Positions 54,865-64,000 of a stretch of DNA of 64,000 nucleotides are shown in pieces. Each line of letters begins with the position of its first letter. Within the stretch, counting starts at the first letter, position 1. The position numbers and the translations under genes were made by a program. Origin of the DNA: Perilla frutescens (lineage: Eukaryota; Streptophyta; Magnoliopsida; Lamiales; Lamiaceae); assembly GCA_026008535.1 (NCBI GenBank), contig BRKX01000007.1:57711001-57775000 (forward strand), read 5' to 3'. The notes under the pieces are model-generated. The model worked only from the letters and a program-made list of their open reading frames with translations. It made no database searches and had not been told where the DNA came from.

Positions 54865-57800
54865 ATGAAGAAAGGAAACAATAAAGGGGCGACTACTCCA
54901 CCCCTTGAGGAGCCTAGATCGCCGAACACACCAGGCGAACAGTCCTACTCGTCCGAACCACAGTGGGATCCCAAGTTCCAATACCAAGCTCTAGTTCAAC
55001 ACTTTGAACGACATAATCGTCTACTGAAAGACGAACTTGGCAACCAAGTAGCTGAATTGCAAGAGGAGCTTGCAAGACTCAGAGCCCAGTCGACCACATC
55101 CCAAACGGTCCAAGGGAATCCTGAGAAGAGGCCACTCGAGCCTCAAGATGACGAAACGAAGCAATCTGAGCCTCAAATCAATGCAGTGAGGCAACCTGAG
55201 CCTCAAAGAGATGCAGAGAAGCGTCCCGAGCCTCAATTGGGGCCTACTGACCGACGCCAGCAGTAGAGGAACATTGACAGGCCGCCGCCTGTACAACACA
55301 ATGATCAAAGGCCGCTCCGAGAGCCCGCCTTTGAAGATGACTATGATTATGGATACGATTCCTATGCAGCCAGTGGGTATGAAGCTGATTACCCACCACA
55401 AGGGCACAGAGGACGCCATGGCCGACCCCGAGGTCCCCATAGGCGTGCAAATCATCATGATGATGATGATGGTAGGCTCAACAACATCAAGACGAGCATA
55501 CCCGAATTTGAAGGCCTTCACGATCCCGATGTTTACTTAGATTGGGAACGTAAGGTAGAGAAGATCTTTGCATGCTACAACTTTTCAGAGCAAAAGAAGG
55601 TACAACTCGCATGCTTAGAATTTAGAGGCTATGCAGCCTCATGGTGGGAAATGCAACAAGAAAGAAGACGCAGAAACCACAACCCTCCCATCGACAATTG
55701 GGAAGAAATGAAGGGATTCCTGCGTGGGCGATTTATACCTATGCATTATGAACGGGAGCTTGAGAAGAAGCTCAATCGGGTCAAACAAGGTACAAGGTCG
55801 ATTGAAGAGTACCACAAGGAATTGGAGACCCTTCTGAACCGAGTCGGGAAGCAAGAGACCTTAAATGCTACCATCATCCGGTACATTGAAGGCATGAACC
55901 CCGACATTGCATGTGAAGTCGAGCTCAGAGACTTCACCAGTGTAGAAAGAATGGTGCAGTACGCATCAATTGTGGAAAGGCAGCTAAGAGAGGGTCGCCG
56001 TCGATCCCACTTCAATTCAGCCCCTACACGCCCCTCTTGGAATAAAGGTACACCTTCCACATCACTTTCTACTCCTTCTAATGACTCTACACGTCCCAGA
56101 GGTCCATCCGGACCACCCGAACGGCGTTTCGACCGTTCTACACCACAGACAAGCCGTAGACCCGAGTCTACGCCGCCCAACCAGCCACGGCCGACCCCTA
56201 CTCGGCCAAATCAAGGCGTTACAACCCCGAATGCAGCCCCTAATCATGCTCGTGACATCCAATGTCATAAGTGTCAAGGTTGGGGCCATTTCCAAGCTCA
56301 ATGTCCAAACCGGCGGATTCTATACTTAACGGAATCAAATGAAGTCGAATCAGCCAGTGAGGATGAAAAAGAGCCCATAGGCGACGCCAACATTGAAGAA
56401 GAAGTCGAGAATGATGCAGCCCCTAATCCAGTCGATCCGTAAGTTCAGCTCAGTTTGGTCACAATCCGGAGTTTGAGCATCATTCGAGAAGAGGAACAAG
56501 AACACCAACGGGAGAACATCTTCTACACCCGTGCAGTGATTCAAGGTCACACGTGTTCTATGATTATTGACAGTGGCAGTGTAATCAATGCCATTAGTCA
56601 ATATGCCGTTGAAAAGCTTGGTCTACCTGTTCAACCACATGCAAAACCATACAGATTGCAGTGGCTTACAGAAAGAGGCGAGATACGCGTGGTTCACCAG
56701 GTAAGTGTCTCATTCTCAATCCATAAGTTTTCTGACACTGTTTTGTGCGACGTTATCCCTATGGATGCAGCACACTTGTTGTTAGGCAGACCTTGGCAGT
56801 ATGATCGACGTGTTGTCCACGATGGACGTCTGAACACTTACACCGTCGACATTGATGGCCGAATCAGCACCCTAAGGCCATTATCACCTAAAGACGTTGC
56901 TACGGATCAGCAACGCATGCAAGAGAGGTTCAAAGAGGAAAAGGCGAAGCAAGCAGCCGCAAAACGGGCCCCGAAGGCCACGGCCGAGACCTCAGCCCCC
57001 GGACAGCCCCTTGCTGTCGCCCCTAACCCTCCTAAACCACCTCATTCGAGCTCCCTAGCTGAGGAAAAGAAGTTGGAGTCGAGTTCAAACAAGCCTCATG
57101 TGAAGAGCTTGTTTATTTCAGCAAAAGGAGTTCAGAAAGCCGTTAAAGCAGGTATGCCCCTTGTTCTACTCACATTTAAGAGCAGTGCTACTAATGAGTG
57201 TTTGCATAGTGATGTGCAGCCCTTACTTGATGAGTTCAAGGACGTTTTTCCTGAGGAGATACCCGGAGGACTGCCACCAGTACGAGGAATCGAGCATCAG
57301 ATCAATTTTGTCCCCGGAGCCGTGCTTCCCAACCGACCAGCCTATAGGACGTCTCCCGACGAGACTAAAGAGATAGATAGACAAGTCAAAGAGCTGTTGG
57401 AGAAGAAGCAAATTCGAGAAAGCTTAAGCCCGTGCGCCGTTCCAGTGATTCTAGTGCCAAAGAAGAACAACGAATGGCGTATGTGCATGGATTGCCGTGC
57501 AATCAATAAAATCACGGTAAAGTATCGTTTTCCCATCCCTAGATTAGATGATATGCTTGATGAGTTATCTGGTTCGCGTGTTTTTTCTAAAATTGATTTG
57601 CGTTCTGGTTATTTTCAAGTACGTATGCAAGAAGGTGATGAATGGAAAACTGCATTTAAAACTAAGCATGGTTTGTATGAATGGCTTGTTATGCCTTTTG
57701 GTCTCACTAATGCACCAAGCACATTTATGCGTCTGATGAATCATGTTTTACGTGAAGTGATTGGAAAGTATGTTGTTGTGTATTTTGATGACAATTTGAT

Positions 57801-60078
57801 TTACAGTGACACGACACATACACATATGCAGCACCTTAGACACGTTTTTGAGCTTCTTAGAGAGTCAAAATTATATGGTAATCTGTCTAAGTGTTCTTTT
57901 TGCATGAGTGAAGTCGTTTTTCTAGGCTTCGTTGTAAGTTTACGTGGTATAGAAGTAGACCGTTCCAAAATCAAAGCGATTGAGGAATGGCCCACTCCTA
58001 AGTCTGCGAGTGATGTGAGGTCTTTCCACGGCCTTGCTAGCTTTTATCGTCGCTTTGTGCGCGATTTCTCCAGCATAGCCGCGCCGCTTACTGAGTTAAG
58101 CAAGAAAGATCGAAAGTTTGAATGGGGTCCTGTTCAAGAGCATGCGTTTAACACTTTAAAATCATGTTTATGTAATGCGCCTGTTCTTGCTCTTCCGGAC
58201 TTTAATAAAACTTTTGAGATTGAATGTGATGCCTCGGGTAAAGGGATTGGTGCTGTTTTGATGCAGGAACGGCGTCCAGTCGCATATTTTAGTGAAAAGC
58301 TCCACGATGCAGCCCTTCGTTATTCGACCTATGACAAGGAGCTGTACTCACTCAAGAGAGCTTTAGAAACGTGGCAGCACTATTTGTGGCCTAAGGAGTC
58401 CATAATTCACACGGATCACGAGAGTTTGAAGCATTTGAAAGGCCAGCAAAATCTGAACAAGCGACATGCACGATGGGTAGAGTTTATCGAGTCTTTCCCG
58501 TACGTCATCAAGTACAAGAAAGGCGCCGAAAATGTTGTAGCTGATGCATTGTCGAGAAGGTACGTTCTCTTGAACCTTATGCATGCTAAGATGTTGGGAT
58601 TTGATGCAATTAAGGAGTTATATTCATGTGATGAGTTTTTCGCACCCATATATGCTGATTGTTGCTCAAAATCTCGTGCTTATGATGGTTATTTCGTGCA
58701 TGATGGGTTCTTGTTCAAGGGTTCACAATTATGCATTCCTAAGTCTTCTATGCGTGAGTTGTTAGTTCTTGAATCGCATGCGGGAGGTTTAATGGGTCAC
58801 TTTGGTGTGTCTAAGACGTTAAACTTGCTGCATGAGCATTTCTTTTAGCCACGTATGAAGCATGATGTTGAGAATGTGTGTAGTAGATGTATAACATGCA
58901 AGAAATCGAAATCTACTTCACATCCTTTTGGTTTATACACGCCTCTACCAGCCCCGTCTTCCCCGTGGATGGATTTATCTATGGATTTCATATTAGGATT
59001 ACCACGGTCTAGATCTGGTCGAGATAGTATTTTTGTGGTTGTTGATAGGTTTTCCAAGATGTCTCATTTCATTGCATGTAGGAAAACCGATGATGCAGTA
59101 CACATAGCCAATCTGTTCTTTATACATGTTGTGCGTTTACATGGAATACCTAGAACTATTGTTAGTGATAGGGATTCTAAGTTTCTTGCACATTTTTGGC
59201 GTGTACTTTGGGGAAAATTAGGTACCAAATTGTTATTTTCTACTGCATGTCATCCACAAACTGATGGACAAACTGAAGTAGTTAATCGCACTTTAGGTAC
59301 TTTGCTGCGAGCTTTAGTTAAAAACAACTTGAAATCATGGGAAGATTGTTTGCCATATGCTGAATTTGCATATAATCGCGTTGTGCATTCATTTACCAAT
59401 ATGTCTCCGTTTGAAGTTGTTTATGGTTTTAATCCGCTAACGCCTAATGATCTGTTGCCTTTACCTGTTGAGCATCTAACAAGTGTTAAAGGTACAAGAA
59501 AAGCGGAACAAGTTAAGGAGATGCATGAGAAAATACGTGCGCGTATTGAAGCCGTTGGCGCACGTAATGCTATTCAAAAGAATAAACGGCGCAAGCAAGT
59601 GATTTTCCAGCCTGGAGATCGCGTTTGGATTCATCTGAGTCCTGGACGATTTCCCAACTTGAGAAAATCGAAATTGATGCCTAGAGGAGATGGACCATTC
59701 ACCGTGCTGAGTCGAGTCAATGACAATGCATATCGCATTGATTTACCCAGTGAGTATAAGTGTTCATCTACATTTAATGTTGCTGACTTATCTCCCTTTT
59801 CTGCAGATGATGAGTTCGATGATGATGAGCCTGTGAATTCGAGGACGAATTCTTTTCAGCAGGGGGGGAATGATGAGGTCATACAAGGCAATGAAGAAAA
59901 TTATCCGGAGCTGCAGTTTAAAGGTCCAATGACGCGTTTGCGAGCTAAGAAGTTACAAGCTTATTTACAAGCTTCTATTCGTCGCAAATTCGAAATGCAT
60001 GAAGATGAAGTCAAGGGCAGCCCAAGATGGATCACCATGCTATCTATTGATGATGAAGAAGGTATCATGAAGACGTGA
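54865..60078 (+). pseudogene. R15 gag-pol polyprotein, one frame with three stops
   Basis: ATG at 54865 (MKKGNNKGATTPPLEE). All coding pieces are in one frame of 1738 codons, so gag and pol were a single polyprotein. Order: Gln/Glu/Pro-rich N-terminus, capsid-like domain, CCHC knuckle (56263-56304), protease DSG (56569-56577), RT (YFDD 57781-57792, followed by Asn where sisters have Ile), RNase H, integrase (D-D35-E), CRM-type C-terminus. In-frame stops are TAG 55264-55266 (CAG in R14), TAA 56440-56442 (GAA) and TAG 58846-58848 (TGG). The last 208 nt are inside the 3' LTR, with GPMTRLRAKKLQ. It cannot make a full product as it stands. Confidence 0.93.
59861..59870 (+). other. R15 polypurine tract
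   Basis: AGGGGGGGAA directly before the 3' LTR. Confidence 0.9.
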
Positions 60079-60919
60079 GAAGAAGAATCACGCCATTTGG
60101 ACGTGTGCATGAAAAGTTATACGCGTTTGCATGGGAAATCGGGAGATGCTGTTTTTCATGCAAAGGTGGTAATATTAATTGTACCATGGGCCATGAAATT
60201 ATTCATGTTAATTTAGCCCATGATCGAGTTCTAAGGTCCAAGATGGTGTGGAAATACAGGCCCAAATTCATTGTGGGATTTATCCTTATCTAGTTAGATT
60301 TAGATAGATTTTTGTTATCTTATTTTTGGTATCTTTTGATTTTATCCTAGATTGATTAGGATTAGTATTTTTTGATGTTTATCTAGTTAATTAGGGTTAA
60401 TTTTCGTTCATAATCTCTCCTATAAATAGGAGCACCCTGTGACATTCATAATTCAGACAATTGCAAGAAATAAAGAGTTATTCTCAATCTGTCTCACGAT
60501 CCTTCGGTTGATCAAACTTTTATCTACAATTCTATTGTTCTAGCAAATCAATAGTCTTATTTAAGTTCTTCAGGGTATAATTAAGTACTTGGGAGAATTG
60601 CTATCCGGAGAAGCTAGACGTGCGCGTTCGGGTTATTCAACACGGGTTCGCCGAATCTAACCAATCCACAACACTACCATCGCCGCCGCCAAGTCCATCT
60701 ACACCGAAGCCTTCCGCCACCACCATCACCATTTTCCAGCCACCGTCGAGTTATCCAAGTGTTCCAATCGAGTCCATCGTCCGTTGTTTGATTTCTAGTA
60801 AGTTTTACCGTTTAATTCGAGTCGGTTTGAATCCTTCTTTAGCTGACGTTGTTCGAGTCCATAAAGTCTTCCGCCTGCGTATTCATTCGTGTCTTGGATA
60901 CATTGTCCGGGTCACATCA
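59871..60919 (+). repeat. R15 3' LTR (family B)
   Basis: 1049 bp, the same length as the 5' LTR. The pol frame ends at 60078 within it. Confidence 0.96.
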
Positions 60920-60924
60920 CTACC

Positions 60925-61400
60925 TTACGTTCCCAATCAAGATAGATATCGGGGTCGTGAAGGCCTTCAAATTTTGGAATGCTCGTCTTGATGTTGTGGA
61001 GCATTCGATCTTCTTCATAGTCATCTCGACTATGACCTCATCTCGGGCGACGTCCTCGGTCAAATTCTTCAGTATTCTCATCAAAGTACTCTTCTTCAGG
61101 CTCGTTGTGACGCTCTAAGCGTTGGTTTCCTCGAATGGGTGGAGGAAAGACAGGTGTCGTTTTAGTGCGTTCAAGGGCATGCACTAAATCGTCTATCTTG
61201 TCAGAGAGGGCCTGGTGTTGTCTTTGAACATGCTTAGACAACGCTTCAAAATGGTACTTGGGATCCCACGGTGCGGGTGTATCCGAAGATGACTCCATGG
61301 GTGCTTTGGATGGGTCTTTGGATGGGTCCAAAGATGGAAAAGTCGACTGGGGGTCGAATGGTGCTGTAGAGGATGACTCGGTGTGGGTTCCTTTCTTCAT
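60925..61400 (-). pseudogene. R13 gag N-terminal part
   Basis: ATG at 61400 (MKKGTHTESS) reading leftward. A TGA at 61038-61040 replaces CGA of R10 (RRPRRGHSRDD). The frame continues to IYLDWERKV, where R15 interrupts it; gag continues at 52942. Confidence 0.9.
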
Positions 61401-62230
61401 GATACCTACAAAACGAACAAATGTAAAAGAAAACAAGGAAGATCCTCACAATCTCACTTTCTCTCGTTTGTTTTCACTCTTGATTTTTCCACTCGTGTAT
61501 CACTCAAATATATGGGTGCACAGTGTGTGAAAATCGTGTATATGAAGGTAAGGGAATCGTGTGGTTTGTTTCGAGGAAGGACGGGAATGCTATTCTCGGA
61601 ACAAGGATGAATTTGGTATGTATAGATGAGATACGGGTCGAGTATGTGTAAGTAAGGTGATGGCCGATTGGTGTAGTGTGTAGGGGTGTTGGTCGAGTAT
61701 GGGTAGGAATGTAGGAAAGGAAAGAAGTAGATCAATTAATGAAGTTCCAAATAGGTTTAGGAATTCCAAAAATAAATCTAGGTAGAAGAAGGAAAGAAAT
61801 AGAATAGATAAGGAAGAAAGAAATAGATAAGGTAAGTAGGGGATTTGGATATGTATCAATCTATGTGACACAATCTAAAATAAAATAAGACACTTAAGGA
61901 AGTTACCAACAAGAAATAGAACTTGTATGGAAAGTTCCAAAAGTAAAACAAACTTGAAGGAAACTACCAAAAATAAGAAAAGACTTATTAAGGTAATTAC
62001 CAACTAACAACTAGTACCAAAAGGAAAGTACTAAAATTAAAAATTGAACAAGATGGAAATAATGAATTTTCGTTTTTTTTTTTTTTTTTTTCGATCGGCT
62101 TTCCTTTTTTTTTTTTTTGATCGTGCCTCTTTTTCCTCTTTTTTTTTTTATAACAATGAACAACGGAAATTAAATTACAACTCGATCAAACGTAAAATAA
62201 AATACGACACAAAAATCGAACCAAAGTCGA
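61401..62230 (-). other. R13 leader
   Basis: Pyrimidine tract and TTTTGTAG acceptor before the ATG, C/A-rich stretch, AT-rich part and a T-rich tract (62072-62152; A-rich on the element's strand) next to the primer site. No gene is seen. Confidence 0.8.
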
Positions 62231-62246
62231 CGTGGCTTTGATACCA
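62231..62246 (-). other. R13 primer-binding site
   Basis: Minus-strand TGGTATCAAAGCCACG, 6 bp from the LTR. Confidence 0.87.
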
Positions 62247-62252
62247 CTTTTA

Positions 62253-63488
62253 TGATACGACCCGAACTCTAGGAACGAACACACGTCGACACACGTAAGT
62301 TTTTGTGTCTACTATGACTCAAACAATCAAAGTAAAATAAGCAGAATAATAATGGAACAAACTAGACGACTAAGACTCAACTAAAATACCTAGACAATGA
62401 CACACAAAATAACACAAAATCCAATGAAATATGGGCTGTTTAGGACGGCAATGATGAAGGTATTGATGAAGGAATTTCGATGGTGATGAATAGGGTTAGA
62501 AGGGCTAGGGTAGATAGGATATGATAGAGTTGTGATGGACTTACGGATTGAACGAAGGCGACACGATTTGAACTCGAAGGTGGCTGATCTTGAGACGAAC
62601 GTGGATGATGATGTTTGACGTCGATTATGGCTGGATGAACGATGGTTTGTAGATGTGAATTACAACCCGAAAGTTGCCTTAAATCTCGAACGTAGACAAG
62701 GCCAAATTCTTTAAGTTGCTCTTCGGATAGCGAGTTTCCGACGATCCCTCGAACGTGGACGGCGAATTCCCTTTGTAAAACTTAGAGGTGCTAAATCTAA
62801 GAGTATGAATTTAATTATCTAAACTCACAAAAGATTAAACGGGGAGAGACGATATTGAAAGCAAAGGCTTAATAATCAAATATAGTCTAAAATAACAATG
62901 AAGCATGGATCCACTATTTATAATAGTTGGATCGAATTCCTAAGGCTAAGGGACGAAAATAATAGTCCTAATTAGACTAGAATTGGACTTTGACTACTTC
63001 ATAAACTAGAATTCTATTTAAGGTAGATTTTGTAGATCTTGCCTTATCTAAAAATCTGGTCAAAATTCTATCTAAAATAACCGAAAAATCCTAACTAAAA
63101 ATCTGCAAAATTTCGTCCATAATATAATAAATAAAATACTATAGACTAATAAATCAATCCCCTTAATTGGATCATCAAGGGCCGATTATTTTGGGCTTTT
63201 CCACCATGCATGCTTAACTTGGGCTGAATAGCAAGTATACACATCAAGCCCAACAAAAGCACACTCGCACGTCTCCTTCATGTATTGTACTCCACATCTT
63301 GATCTCCATCTTCCAATGTCAACAAGTTCATCATCTTCAAGCTTCCTTGTACGCCGTCTTCTTCTTCAAGCTTCTTGCGGATTGTAGCTTGCAAATATTC
63401 TTGCAACTTCTTAGCTCTTAATCTTGTGACGGGTCCTTTGAATTGAAGCTCCTGATTGACTTCCTCATTGCTATGGATGTCCTCATCA
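62253..63488 (-). repeat. R13 5' LTR (family A)
   Basis: 1236 bp. The TATA box is on the minus strand at 62914-62922, within a palindrome (GGATCCACTATT...). Confidence 0.95.
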
Positions 63489-63493
63489 TTAAT
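63489..63493 (+). repeat. Right target-site duplicate of R13 (TTAAT)
   Basis: Matches 37349-37353. Confidence 0.93.
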
Positions 63494-63850
63494 GACAATG
63501 CATACCGCATTGATCTACCTGGTGAGTATAAGTGTTCTTCTACGTTTAATATTGCTGATTTATCTCCTTTTCTTGCAGATGAATTCGACCATGACGAGGA
63601 TCCAAATTCGAGGACGAATTCTTTTCAGCAGGGGGGGAATGATGAGGACATCCATAGCAATGAGGAAGTCAATGAAGAGCTTCAATTTAAAGGCCCCGTC
63701 ACAAGACTAAGAGCTAAGAAGTTGCAAGATTATTTGCAAGCTACAATTCGCAAGAAGCTTGAAGAAGAAGACGGCGTGCAAGGAAGCTTGAAAATGATGA
63801 ACTTGTTGATATTGGAAGATGGAGATCAAGACATGGAGAACACAACATGA
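63494..63850 (+). pseudogene. R10 integrase end
   Basis: Resumes as DNAYRIDLPGEYKCSSTFN, in frame with 37353 across R13. It runs through the polypurine tract and ends in the 3' LTR at TGA 63848-63850. Confidence 0.9.
63630..63639 (+). other. R10 polypurine tract
   Basis: AGGGGGGGAA directly before the 3' LTR. Confidence 0.9.
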
Positions 63851-64000
63851 AGATGTGCACGTGTGCATGAGGACGTGTGCATGAGCTCAAGAAGTGAAGA
63901 GTTTCGGTCAAGTTGAAGAAGACTGAATTTTTGGTCCTTGTTGATTTTATCTAGTAGTATTTTATTTTAGACTATAGTATTTATTTTATTTAATTATACT
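63640..64000 (+). repeat. R10 3' LTR, left 361 bp
   Basis: TGATGAGG start; runs off the window. It shares private variants with the LTR at 23391, identifying it as the partner LTR of R10. Confidence 0.92.

Larger units (their letters stand above)
52943..60919 (+). mobile_element. R15: full-length, unsplit family B element
   Basis: 7977 bp with two 1049-bp LTRs (about seven differences), primer site, single gag-pol frame, polypurine tract and CTACC duplicates. It lies in R13's gag. It is the only complete autonomous-type element here that no other element has interrupted, and is a reference for family B structure. Confidence 0.97.
37354..63488 (-). mobile_element. R13: family A element split by R14 and R15
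   Basis: Antisense element with LTRs of 1237 and 1236 bp (about eight differences by eye) and TTAAT duplicates. Its own length without R14 and R15 is about 8.1 kb, the full size of a family A element. Pieces: 37354-38858, 48907-52942 and 60925-63488. Confidence 0.95.
23391..64000 (+). mobile_element. R10: family A element carrying R11, R12 and R13
   Basis: Visible pieces are 23391-24186 (5' LTR), 25757-29110 (leader, gag, protease, RT), 35739-37353 (RNase H, integrase) and 63494-64000 (integrase end, start of 3' LTR). The first 350 or so bp of the LTRs at 23391 and 63640 share rare variants (for example GACTAAG, TTGTTGATATTGG) and differ at only a few positions, which ties the pieces into one element. 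Left flank TGGAG (23386-23390) in R9's gag is the expected duplicate. Confidence 0.9.

Overview
This 64 kb window is plant repetitive DNA with no resident cellular gene, rRNA or tRNA gene. Essentially every base can be assigned to Ty3/gypsy LTR retrotransposons: coding fragments, LTRs with TATAAATAG boxes, initiator-tRNA-Met-type primer sites (TGGTATCA..AGCC) and G-rich polypurine tracts. The main family has gag with a CCHC knuckle, then protease, RT (YFDD), RNase H and integrase (D-D35-E). Its integrase C-terminus (GDGPFTVLSRVNDNAYRIDL / STFNVADLSPF) lacks a chromodomain and resembles the CRM (centromeric retrotransposon) clade as I remember it. A centromeric or pericentromeric block of an angiosperm is therefore a reasonable inference; the species is not determinable.

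I name the elements R1-R15. Left branch: R1(+) sits in the integrase of R2(+), R2 in the gag of R3(-), R3 at the gag/protease junction of R4(+), R4 in the 5' LTR of R6(+), R6 in an LTR of R7, and R7 in the protease region of R8(+). Only the right ends of these elements are in the window. R4's integrase also holds a complete 4.3 kb gag-only element, R5(-), with TSD ACATA. Right branch: R9(+) is in the RT of R8, R10(+) is in the gag of R9, and R10 holds three insertions: R11(-) in its 5' LTR, R12 (6.6 kb, TSD AAGAA) between RT and RNase H, and R13(-) (37354-63488, TSD TTAAT) in its integrase. R13 holds R14(+) (38859-48906) and R15(+) (52943-60919, TSD CTACC). R14 holds two solo LTRs (TSDs AGTGC and GAAGT). 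R10 resumes at 63494 and runs off the right end.

There are two autonomous CRM-like families. Family A (R1-R4, R8-R10, R13) has LTRs of about 1.22-1.27 kb ending GTCGTATCA. Family B (R14, R15 and both solo LTRs) has LTRs of about 1.05 kb ending GTCACATCA. R5, R6 and R11 are gag-only elements with no protease, RT, RNase H or integrase. R5's U5, primer site and leader match family A, while most of R11's LTR matches family B, so they look like parasites of the autonomous families. R12 is different: a Tekay/Del-type chromovirus derivative with two 2416-bp near-identical LTRs, almost no pol, a remnant chromodomain and tandem stem-loop arrays.

In all A, B and gag-only families the reading frame runs through the polypurine tract and ends about 190-265 nt inside the 3' LTR. 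No pol gene here is fully intact: copies are broken by nested insertions, nonsense changes (several C-to-T or G-to-A), one gag frameshift in R10 and one protease deletion in R4. The intact reading frames are R1's integrase (5' end off the window) and R5's gag.
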